This document shows, in pieces, positions 1 to 5,270 of a DNA stretch of 5,270 nucleotides (position 1 is the first letter of the stretch; each line of letters opens with the position of its first letter). The notes under the pieces were generated by a model. That model was given only the letters and a program-made list of their open reading frames with translations. It was not told where the DNA came from and ran no database searches. Source of the DNA: Pseudomonadota bacterium (lineage in GTDB: Bacteria; Pseudomonadota; Alphaproteobacteria; Sphingomonadales; Sphingomonadaceae); NCBI GenBank assembly GCA_023424275.1, contig JAFAED010000430.1, forward strand, positions 1 through 5,270, written 5' to 3'. A program made the translations under genes and the position numbers.

Positions 1-278
1 AAGGCGTAAATGCGGTCGACCGCAGCGCGGTCGCGCAGGCGGAAGCAGGCGTGGTGCAGCCCGGGCGCCCCCTGATCGAAGCGCTTGCCCGCATTTTCGG
101 CGCTGGGCGTGCGGATACCGATCGCGGTGCGGCCGCCGACACCATAGAGCATATGCTCGCTGTCGAGCACCTTCTTGAGCCCCAGATAGGCGATGACGTC
201 GCGCCAGAAGGCCGTCGAGCGGGTGAAATCGCCGGCGGTCAGGATGACGTGCGCGACGCCGTTCAGCTCGCTCGCCAT
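1..278 (-). CDS. VOC-family (glyoxalase/dioxygenase-fold) protein, C-terminus cut by window edge
   Basis: The first 92 residues are visible; the gene runs off the left edge. The opening residues (MASELNGVAHVILTAGDF, then RSTAFWRDV) match the first beta-alpha-beta module of the vicinal oxygen chelate superfamily: a His at position 10 where the first metal ligand usually lies, followed by the D-x-x-x-S-x-x-F-(Y/W) pattern. A second His pair, H75-H76 in GLHHACFRL, lies at the start of the next strand, where these small proteins place another ligand. Family members are usually about 120-150 aa, so roughly a third is missing. VOC proteins include glyoxalase I, extradiol dioxygenases, epimerases and antibiotic-binding proteins; nothing visible picks one. 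The ATG at 278-276 shares its A with the TAA of the upstream zincin-like gene (TAATG), so translation is probably coupled and the two are in one operon. Fold confidence is high; function is unassigned. Confidence 0.85.
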   Translation of the reverse strand, partial: MASELNGVAHVILTAGDFTRSTAFWRDVIAYLGLKKVLDSEHMLYGVGGRTAIGIRTPSAENAGKRFDQGAPGLHHACFRLRDRAAVDRIYA

Positions 279-985
279 TATTCGCCCCCTGCGCCGAACA
301 ACGCCGCGATCGTGCCGCCCTTTTGGGCCGCCAGCGCCTCGATCCGCTTGCGGCCTTCATAATAGACGATCGCAGGATGGTATTCGCCCGATTGCTTCAG
401 GCGCGCATATTCCCGGGACGTCAGGCCGCTCTCGTCCGCGATATAGTCGGCATAGCCTTCACGCTGCCATTCGGGCAGCATCGCGGCGCGAATATAGCCG
501 ATCGCCCGGTTCATCTGGATATGCGTGCGCTCATGCGCGATCACGCCGCTCAGATGCCGGCGGCGGCTATCGATGGCCGGTCTGTTGAAGACCGTATCGG
601 TCGCGGGGTCGGCGCGATTGACCAGGACGGCGTCGGAGACGATCGCCGATACGGGGCGTGTAATGGCAAAGGCGCCACGCGAATTCAGCGCCAGCACCGT
701 CCAGCGCCAACCGCCGCGCGTCAGGAACAGGCGCGTCCCGGCCGGCCCGGTGACCCCGGTTCGCCGTAGCAGTGCATCCGACCGCGCAAGCACCCGCCGC
801 ATGTCGTCGGCGCGGATGGGGGTTTCGGAATAGACCGTCGTCGATCCGATGTCCGCCCGATAAGGAAAGGCGAGGAGTTGCGGCGCGGCAAGCGCAGAGA
901 CCCACCAGGCGCCGATCAGGCCCAGCAGCATGAAGAGGTGACGGCGCAGGCGCCGCACGGTGGCGTTTGTTGGCGCGTTTCCCAT
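278..985 (-). CDS. Membrane-anchored HExxH zincin-like putative metallopeptidase
   Basis: A 235-aa protein I do not recognise by name. An arginine-rich N-terminus (RRLRRH, residues 11-16) precedes one hydrophobic segment at about 17-40. This is either an N-terminal anchor with the rest in the periplasm or a signal peptide; ALA at 31-33 is a possible cleavage site. The main clue is HERTH at 151-155, an HExxH zinc motif, followed 20 residues later by EWQREGYADYIA, in which E176 (EGxAxY) is the expected third ligand of gluzincin-type peptidases. The C-terminal 40 residues hold YYEGRKRIEALAAQKGG and a Gly-rich end. ATG 985 is preferred over the in-frame GTG at 991 because GAGG (994-991) lies 5 nt before the ATG. 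The gene starts 9 bp after the M20 stop and overlaps the VOC gene start by one base, so all three look cotranscribed. The zincin fold is inferred from motif and spacing only; substrate is unknown and activity unproven. Confidence 0.8.
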   Translation of the reverse strand: MGNAPTNATVRRLRRHLFMLLGLIGAWWVSALAAPQLLAFPYRADIGSTTVYSETPIRADDMRRVLARSDALLRRTGVTGPAGTRLFLTRGGWRWTVLALNSRGAFAITRPVSAIVSDAVLVNRADPATDTVFNRPAIDSRRRHLSGVIAHERTHIQMNRAIGYIRAAMLPEWQREGYADYIADESGLTSREYARLKQSGEYHPAIVYYEGRKRIEALAAQKGGTIAALFGAGGE

Positions 986-990
986 CCCCA

Positions 991-994
991 CCTC
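991..994 (-). promoter_or_regulatory. Ribosome binding site of the zincin-like gene
   Basis: The minus strand reads TAAGAGGTGGGGATG. GAGG lies 5 nt upstream of ATG 985 and directly follows the TAA stop (997-995) of the M20 gene. It overlaps the alternative GTG start at 991, so it argues for ATG 985. Confidence 0.6.
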
Positions 995-2530
995 TTATTT
1001 GATCGCCGCCAGCACATAGAGGAATTCGGCGAAGCCCATCGTCGCGTCGACCAGCCCCGCAACCTTGGGATTGGTCGAATCGATGAGGAAATATTCGTCG
1101 GGGGCGTGCGCGCCCGACCCGTGGCCGATGCCGAAATGCGCCGCGGGTATCGACACCGGGGGCGCGGTGAAGGTCGAGCCCGGCCAGCTTCCCGCCATCC
1201 GCGGGTTGATGCTCGTCGCGATGCCGAGCTTTTTGTATGTTGCGAGTTCCGAGCGGACGAGGCGGCTGTCCTCGGCGACCTCGGTCGGATCATAGCCGCC
1301 CGAGACATTCACTTCGACATCGGTGAAACCATGCTTGTCGAGATGCGCGCGGAGCTTCTTCTCAGCTTCGGCACGCGTCTGGTTGGGGACGAGGCGCAGG
1401 TCGAGCTTCGCGACCGCCTTGCCGGGGAGCACCGTCTTGCCGCCGGGGCCGGTATAGCCCGCGACGAGCCCCTCGATATTGACCGTGGGCTCCTGCGCGA
1501 GGCGGATCAGCGCGTCGTCGTAGGACAGGTTGTCGATCCAGTGAGTGACGCCGAGCGCCGCCTTTTGCTGCGCCTCGTCGCCCGCCTTCGCGGCTTCGCG
1601 GATCAGCGTTTTCTCGCGGTCGGTGAGCGGTCGGACATTTTCGAACCAGCCTTCGATCGCGGGCTTGTTGCCATCGGGCGTGACAAGCGTCTGGAGCGCC
1701 TGCACCAGCCGCCAGGCAGGCGAATCGACCATCGCCTTGAGGCTCGAATGGACGTCGCCCTTCGGCCCGCGGCCCCATTTCTCGCCGCTCGCCACCAGTT
1801 CGAGTTCGATGATGCCCTTCGACCCCAGGTTGACCGTGACGTTGCCGGTCTTGCCTTGCGAGGCGAAGGGAATGAAGATGCCCTCGCATTTCTTGAGCGC
1901 CGCGAGGATGTTGGGCTTGGTCGCGATCTGGCGGAAGTGCGGCGAGCCGATCTCTTCCTCGCCCTCGCACACGAGCACGATATTGACCGGCAGTTTGCGC
2001 CCGGCGGCGCGGATCGCGTGGAGCGCGGCGAGGAAGGTCGCCTCGGGGCCCTTCTGGTTCACTGCGCCGCGGCCCATGATCGCCTGCCCGAAACCGGGGC
2101 GTTCGACCATCCTGCCCTCGAGCGGCGGCGACGACCATTCGGCGGCGTCGAACTGTTTGACGTCGTACATGAAATAGATGCCGAGCGTGCGCTTGGCGCC
2201 TACGTCGATCGTCCCGAACACGCCGGGATGGCCGTCGGTCGGCACGATCTCGACATTGGTGAAACCCGCATCCTTTGCGAGTTCGGCCATATAGGCGGCG
2301 CCTTCGGGCATGCTCCGATCTTCGGCGGCGATCGAGGGCAGCGCGATCCAGTCGCGGATGCGCTTGATCGACGCCTCCTTGCCGGCCTCAGCGGCCTTGC
2401 GGATATCGGTCATCGTTCCCGATTGCGCCCAGAGCGGCAGGGGCTGCATGAACGCGGCACCTGCGCCGAGCATCGCTGTGCCGCGCAGCAAGTCGCGGCG
2501 GTTCAGTCGGTCAAGCTCACGAAAATCCAT
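995..2530 (-). CDS. Tat-exported M20-family metallohydrolase-like protein with altered metal site
   Basis: A 511-aa protein with the M20 carboxypeptidase/deacylase fold. Residues 1-35 form a twin-arginine signal (NRRDLLR at 10-16, then a hydrophobic stretch ending LPLWAQ), so it is probably exported folded to the periplasm. The catalytic domain follows: GIYFMYDVKQF (118-127), MGRGAVNQKGP (152-162), CEGEEEIGSPHF (188-199), a lid-type insert at about 240-360, then KTVLPGKAVAKLDLRLVPNQT and GSGAHAPDEYF (471-481). Compared by hand with CNDP-type M20 enzymes, the catalytic and ligand Glu pair (E192, E193) and the C-terminal His (H475) are kept. The first His is M121, the bridging Asp is N158, the next Asp ligand is F222 and the lid His is G253. 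It may be a divergent one-metal enzyme, a metal-free subfamily or a binding protein. I recall similar MYDVKQF/GRGAVNQKGP proteins annotated as M20 peptidases, so the changes are probably conserved. ATG 2530 is chosen for its ribosome site and the Tat signal; an in-frame ATG at 2590 would add 20 residues translated through the palindrome. Confidence 0.9.
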   Translation of the reverse strand: MDFRELDRLNRRDLLRGTAMLGAGAAFMQPLPLWAQSGTMTDIRKAAEAGKEASIKRIRDWIALPSIAAEDRSMPEGAAYMAELAKDAGFTNVEIVPTDGHPGVFGTIDVGAKRTLGIYFMYDVKQFDAAEWSSPPLEGRMVERPGFGQAIMGRGAVNQKGPEATFLAALHAIRAAGRKLPVNIVLVCEGEEEIGSPHFRQIATKPNILAALKKCEGIFIPFASQGKTGNVTVNLGSKGIIELELVASGEKWGRGPKGDVHSSLKAMVDSPAWRLVQALQTLVTPDGNKPAIEGWFENVRPLTDREKTLIREAAKAGDEAQQKAALGVTHWIDNLSYDDALIRLAQEPTVNIEGLVAGYTGPGGKTVLPGKAVAKLDLRLVPNQTRAEAEKKLRAHLDKHGFTDVEVNVSGGYDPTEVAEDSRLVRSELATYKKLGIATSINPRMAGSWPGSTFTAPPVSIPAAHFGIGHGSGAHAPDEYFLIDSTNPKVAGLVDATMGFAEFLYVLAAIK

Positions 2531-2536
2531 CCTGCG

Positions 2537-2542
2537 TCCCCT
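2537..2542 (-). promoter_or_regulatory. Ribosome binding site of the M20 gene
   Basis: AGGGGA on the minus strand, 6 nt upstream of ATG 2530. It decides this start over the in-frame ATG at 2590. It lies only 2 nt after the 20-bp palindrome and could be hidden by local RNA pairing (see findings). Confidence 0.6.
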
Positions 2543-2544
2543 GC

Positions 2545-2564
2545 CTGCTTCGTATACGAAGCAG
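2545..2564. promoter_or_regulatory. 20-bp perfect palindrome, candidate operator upstream of the M20 gene
   Basis: CTGCTTCGTATACGAAGCAG is identical to its reverse complement over all 20 bases; the next pair outward (2544/2565) mismatches. It ends 14 bp before the M20 ATG, within the 92-bp gap between the 2-TM gene and the M20 gene. The GT-AT-AC core with symmetric flanks resembles sites of FadR-subfamily GntR repressors such as UxuR/ExuR (GGTATACC core). That is a resemblance only; no regulator gene is in the window. The position, near the expected transcript start of the M20 unit, suits repression. As RNA it could also fold into an 8-bp stem with a UAUA loop. I saw no second copy here. Confidence 0.55.
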
Positions 2565-2622
2565 TGTGCCGATCCCGCAGGGAAACGCAAGCTGGTGTCG
2601 GGGACTTACTGTTACCCGGCCG

Positions 2623-3114
2623 TTACGCGATCGGACGCGCGTCGATTTTCTCGGCAAGGAAGGCGAGGATTTTGGCCTTGTCGCTCGCCGGGTCGGGCCG
2701 CGCGCGGAAGGCGGCGAACCCGGCGAAGATCATCAACAGCGGAATGCCGGCAAAGATCGTCGCGAACAGTCCCGCGCGGGGAATGTAGAAATAGGCGAGG
2801 ATGCCGCCGATCACGAACAGCGAGAGGAAGCCGACCCACGCGTAGGGGAAATAGCGTGCCTCGGGCGGCGTGCCGAAGGTGCCCGTGATCCGCGTGCCGC
2901 CCTTGTACGATTCCATGACTGCGTCGAGCACCGGTTCCATATTCATGGACGCATTGCGCTGGCGATAGCGCAGCTTCATCTCGCGCTCGCTGCCCTTGCC
3001 GAACACGCGCGCCTTCGCGTCCGGCATCGGATCGTCCATGATCTTTTTAAGGGTACGCGCGATCTGTTCGGGCGAATGGGGGGCGTATAGGTCGATCGGT
3101 TCCTGATTCGACAT
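2623..3114 (-). CDS. Hypothetical membrane protein, two C-terminal transmembrane helices
   Basis: A 163-aa protein of unknown function. Residues 1-88 are soluble and charged, with SPEQIARTLKKIMDDP (14-29), a basic stretch EREMKLRYRQRN (43-54) and GGTRITGTFG (72-81). Two hydrophobic helices follow at about 90-110 and 114-136, joined by the short turn YFYIPRAG. A charged tail (residues 137-163) ends the protein. With so short a turn both ends should lie on the same side, probably the cytoplasm. The soluble part, with an F-G near 38-39, a basic strand, then P-V-L and G-T-x-I-x-G-x-F, faintly recalls small bacterial membrane proteins with a PH-like beta domain before paired helices; this is a weak impression. 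ATG 3114 is chosen over an in-frame ATG at 3177 because AGGGGGGA lies just before it and the upstream option overlaps the fumarase gene. It starts 17 bp after the fumarase stop, so cotranscription is likely; no functional link is known to me. Confidence 0.8.
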   Translation of the reverse strand: MSNQEPIDLYAPHSPEQIARTLKKIMDDPMPDAKARVFGKGSEREMKLRYRQRNASMNMEPVLDAVMESYKGGTRITGTFGTPPEARYFPYAWVGFLSLFVIGGILAYFYIPRAGLFATIFAGIPLLMIFAGFAAFRARPDPASDKAKILAFLAEKIDARPIA

Positions 3115-3118
3115 TGTT

Positions 3119-3126
3119 TCCCCCCT
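3119..3126 (-). promoter_or_regulatory. Ribosome binding site of the 2-TM protein gene
   Basis: AGGGGGGA on the minus strand, 4 nt before ATG 3114 (6 nt if AGGGGG is taken as the core). It lies within the 17-bp gap after the fumarase TGA and fixes the start downstream of that stop. Confidence 0.6.
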
Positions 3127-3131
3127 ATTGT

Positions 3132-4655
3132 TCACGCCTTCTCCAGCAGGCCTTCGTCCTTGATCCGCTTCTGCCACAGCATCGGCGCGTTGACGTGGAC
3201 ATTCTGGCCTTCGCTGTCGACCGCGACGGTGACGGGGAAATCGCTGACCTCGAATTCGTAGATCGCTTCCATGCCGAGGTCGGCGAAGCCGACGACCTTG
3301 CTGCCCTTGATCGCGCGCGCCACCAGATAGGCGGCGCCGCCGACCGCCATCAGATAGGCGCTCTTGTGCTTTGCGATCGCCTGCGTCGCGGCGGGGCCGC
3401 GTTCGGCCTTGCCGACACAGGCAAGCAGGCCCTGATCGAGCATCATGTCCATGAACTTGTCCATGCGCGTCGCGGTCGTCGGGCCCGCGGGGCCGACGAT
3501 TTCCTCGCCCACCGGATCGACCGGGCCGACGTAGTAGATGACGCGATCGCGGAATGTGACCGGCAGTTCTTCGCCCTTTGCGAGCATCTCGGCGATGCGT
3601 TTGTGCGCGGCGTCGCGGCCGGTGAGCATCTTGCCGTTAAGGAGCAGGCGGTCGCCCTGTTTCCAGCTTGCGACGACTTCGGGGGTCAGATTGTCGAGGT
3701 CGACACGGATCGCCGCCTTGTCGGGCGCCCAGTCGATCTGCGGATAGTCGGCGAGCACCGGCGGTTCGAGGAAGGCCGGGCCGCTGCCGTCGAGCGTCAC
3801 ATGCGCGTGGCGGGTCGCCGCGCAGTTCGGGATCATCGCGACGGGTTTCGACGCGGCGTGCGTCGGCCAGTCGGCGATCTTGACGTCGAGCACGGTCGCC
3901 AGACCGCCCAAGCCCTGCGCGCCGTTGCCGAGCGCATTGACCTTTTCATAAAGCTCGATGCGCAGTTCCTCGGTCGGATTGCTCGGCCCGCGCGCGAGCA
4001 GCTCGGTCATGTCGATCGGGTCCATCAGCGACTGTTTCGCGAGCAGCATCGCCTTTTCGGCGGTGCCGCCGATGCCGATGCCGAGCATGCCCGGCGGGCA
4101 CCAGCCGGCGCCCATCTGTGGCACCATTTCGAGCACCCAGTCGACGATCGAGTCCGACGGGTTCATCATCCTGAACTTCGACTTGTTCTCGCTGCCGCCG
4201 CCCTTCGCGGCGACGTCGATCACGACCTTGGCGCCGGGCACCATTTCGACATTGAGGACCGAGGGGGTGTTGTCCTTGGTGTTCACGCGGCTGAACGCCG
4301 GATCGGCGAGGATCGATGCGCGGAGCTTGTTGTCGGGGTGGAGATACGCCTTGCGCACGCCCTCGTCGACGACCTGCTGCAGGCTGCGGGGGCTGTCGAG
4401 GCGGCAGTCCATGCCCCATTTGATGAAGACGGTGACGATGCCCGTATCCTGACAGATCGGGCGATGTCCCTCGGCGCACATGCGGCTGTTCGAGAGGATC
4501 TGCGCCATCGCGTCCTTTGCGGCGGGCGAGACTTCGCGTTCGTACGCGGCGCCCAAGGCGCGGATATAGTCCATCGGATGGAAATAGCTGATGTACTGGA
4601 GCGCGTCGGCGATCGTTTCGATGAGGTCGTCTTCGCGGATGATCACGGTGTTCAT
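3132..4655 (-). CDS. fumA: Class I fumarate hydratase (iron-sulfur fumarase)
   Basis: A 507-aa single-chain class I fumarase, which reversibly hydrates fumarate to L-malate in the TCA cycle, in the cytoplasm. The N-terminal (alpha-like) part holds ICQDTG with C68, KGGGSENKSKF (151-161), GAGWCPPG with C186 and IPNCAATRHAH with C278; these three Cys are the expected ligands of the 4Fe-4S cluster. The C-terminal (beta-like) part holds GKMLTGRDAAH (341-351), the signature GPAGPTTATRMD (388-399) and ADLGMEAIYEFEV (458-470). All landmarks are intact and the two halves are fused, as in FumA/FumB of enteric bacteria, though slightly shorter than their about 548 aa. ATG 4655 has AAAGG (4666-4662) 6 nt upstream. 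The 71-bp leader before it is the likely promoter site, but I found no convincing -35/-10 pair. Class I enzymes are sensitive to oxygen and superoxide; whether a class II fumC exists elsewhere in the genome cannot be seen. The symbol fumA is by class, not proven orthology. Confidence 0.97.
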   Translation of the reverse strand: MNTVIIREDDLIETIADALQYISYFHPMDYIRALGAAYEREVSPAAKDAMAQILSNSRMCAEGHRPICQDTGIVTVFIKWGMDCRLDSPRSLQQVVDEGVRKAYLHPDNKLRASILADPAFSRVNTKDNTPSVLNVEMVPGAKVVIDVAAKGGGSENKSKFRMMNPSDSIVDWVLEMVPQMGAGWCPPGMLGIGIGGTAEKAMLLAKQSLMDPIDMTELLARGPSNPTEELRIELYEKVNALGNGAQGLGGLATVLDVKIADWPTHAASKPVAMIPNCAATRHAHVTLDGSGPAFLEPPVLADYPQIDWAPDKAAIRVDLDNLTPEVVASWKQGDRLLLNGKMLTGRDAAHKRIAEMLAKGEELPVTFRDRVIYYVGPVDPVGEEIVGPAGPTTATRMDKFMDMMLDQGLLACVGKAERGPAATQAIAKHKSAYLMAVGGAAYLVARAIKGSKVVGFADLGMEAIYEFEVSDFPVTVAVDSEGQNVHVNAPMLWQKRIKDEGLLEKA

Positions 4656-4726
4656 GTGCAGCCTTTCGCCCTTTTTTCGGGATTCGCGGTTTCCCTAGAC
4701 CCGCATCGCCGGGGTGAAAAGGGGCG

Positions 4727-5270
4727 TCAGGTGCGGCGGCGGCCGAACATCGGCCGGGTCTGCGCGCGCGCCGGAGTGCCGTCGGGCGCTTCCACCGGTT
4801 CGCCGGGGTCCACCAGCGGGCGCTTGCGGGCAATCGCCTGCCAACTGCCCGCCGCGGCGAGGGCGAGGAGAAGGAGCCAGCCGCCCGCCGCCGACGGGAT
4901 CAGCGCCCAAGCGAAGGCGACGGGCGTGATGATCGCCATAACCGTCGGGATCGCGGCGAGGATCGCGACGGTCCCGAATAGCGCCCACCAGCGTCCGAGC
5001 TGCGTCGCCGCCGCGCCGATCACGACATTGGTCGCGGCAAGCAGCAGGAATTTCGCGGCGACGGGGTAGGGGAGGCTCGCCATCGCCGGCGAATAGTCGC
5101 CGAGCGTGAACGCGGCCTGGATATCGAAGAGAAGGTAATTTTCATACGCATCGCTGAGCGCCGCAGCGACGGGTAGCGCCGCGGCGGCGAGGAGCGCGCG
5201 AAGCCGGAGTTCGTGCCACAGCGCAATGCAGCCGCTGGCGAGAAATCCGGCGTAGAGCAGCATGTAGAGA
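4727..5270 (-). CDS. Hypothetical multi-pass membrane protein, N-terminus cut by window edge
   Basis: About 180 residues are visible and the frame is still open at the right edge. An ATG at 5263 exists, but the few bases before it show no ribosome site and the frame continues upstream, so the true start is probably outside. Counting from that Met, hydrophobic segments lie near 1-17, 23-46, 68-87, 92-112 and 116-140, giving about five membrane passes. The second segment carries LSDAYENYLLF (36-46), with polar D38, E41 and N42 inside an otherwise hydrophobic helix; such a D-x-x-E-N patch may be functional. The last 33 residues form a Pro- and Arg-rich tail ending FGRRRT, probably cytoplasmic. 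I do not recognise the family. The stop is 71 bp upstream of the fumarase start on the same strand, so readthrough into fumarase is possible but the gap also leaves room for a promoter. Confidence 0.75.
   Translation of the reverse strand, partial: LYMLLYAGFLASGCIALWHELRLRALLAAAALPVAAALSDAYENYLLFDIQAAFTLGDYSPAMASLPYPVAAKFLLLAATNVVIGAAATQLGRWWALFGTVAILAAIPTVMAIITPVAFAWALIPSAAGGWLLLLALAAAGSWQAIARKRPLVDPGEPVEAPDGTPARAQTRPMFGRRRT

Noticed and set aside
11..24. A 14-bp perfect palindrome, TGCGGTCGACCGCA.
   Set aside because: It lies inside the VOC coding region and is made of common GC-rich codons (Arg-Ala-Ala-Val-Asp-Arg); no sign of a regulatory role.
2548..2561. CTTCGTATACGAAG resembles the arms of loxP (ACTTCGTATA / TATACGAAGT).
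   Set aside because: loxP needs two 13-bp arms separated by an 8-bp spacer. Here the arms fuse with no spacer, and no recombinase gene or second site is present. The similarity looks accidental.
2573..2583. Small inverted repeat TCCCTGCGGGA as a terminator for the fumarase/2-TM unit.
   Set aside because: A 4-bp stem with a 3-nt loop and no following T run is too weak for an intrinsic terminator.
878..2788. A 636-codon open frame on the plus strand, antisense to the M20 gene.
   Set aside because: Same artefact: long antisense open frames are common in high-GC genomes, and the opposite strand has clear M20 motifs, a Tat signal and a ribosome site.
4656..4726. Possible promoter or terminator between the membrane protein gene and the fumarase gene, including a short CCCG/CGGG inverted repeat and an A-rich run (GAAAAAAGGG).
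   Set aside because: The stem is only 4-5 bp with a bulge and no T tract follows it in the direction of transcription. No hexamer pair with proper spacing stood out, so I list neither element.
3114..5069. A 651-codon open frame on the plus strand, antisense to the fumarase and the membrane protein gene.
   Set aside because: It mirrors well-identified coding sequence on the other strand. Its composition (His/Arg/Asp/Ala-rich, no recognisable motif) is what antisense of GC-rich codons gives.

Overview
The window is GC-rich bacterial DNA. All six genes lie on the minus strand, so transcription runs from high to low coordinates. The single-chain class I fumarase, a two-helix membrane protein beside it, a Tat-exported M20 protein, the codon bias and strong purine-rich ribosome sites suggest an alphaproteobacterium, probably a sphingomonad (Sphingopyxis/Sphingomonas-like). 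This assignment comes from recognising protein styles, not from a search.

Layout in the direction of transcription. (1) 5270-4727: a membrane protein whose start lies outside the window. (2) A 71-bp gap. (3) 4655-3132: an iron-sulfur class I fumarate hydratase of the TCA cycle. (4) 17 bp later, 3114-2623: a 163-aa protein of unknown function with two transmembrane helices, almost certainly cotranscribed with the fumarase. (5) A 92-bp gap holding a perfect 20-bp palindrome (2545-2564). (6) 2530-995: a 511-aa protein with a Tat signal and an M20 (carboxypeptidase/deacylase) fold. (7) 9 bp later, 985-278: a membrane-anchored protein with an HExxH zincin motif. (8) Overlapping it by one base (TAATG), 278-1: a VOC-family (glyoxalase/dioxygenase fold) protein cut by the window edge.

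The window therefore looks like two transcription units: a central-metabolism unit (fumarase plus 2-TM protein) and a unit for the cell envelope or small-molecule processing (M20 protein, zincin-like protein, VOC protein). The palindrome sits between them, directly upstream of the M20 ribosome site, and is the best candidate for a control element of the second unit.

The points most worth following up are the M20 protein and the palindrome. By hand alignment the M20 protein keeps the catalytic glutamate pair and the C-terminal histidine. It has lost all residues of one of the two metal sites (His to Met, bridging Asp to Asn, Asp to Phe) and the histidine of the lid domain. The palindrome has a GTATAC core resembling operators of FadR/UxuR-type GntR regulators. 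I see no mobile element, CRISPR array, RNA gene or phage gene.
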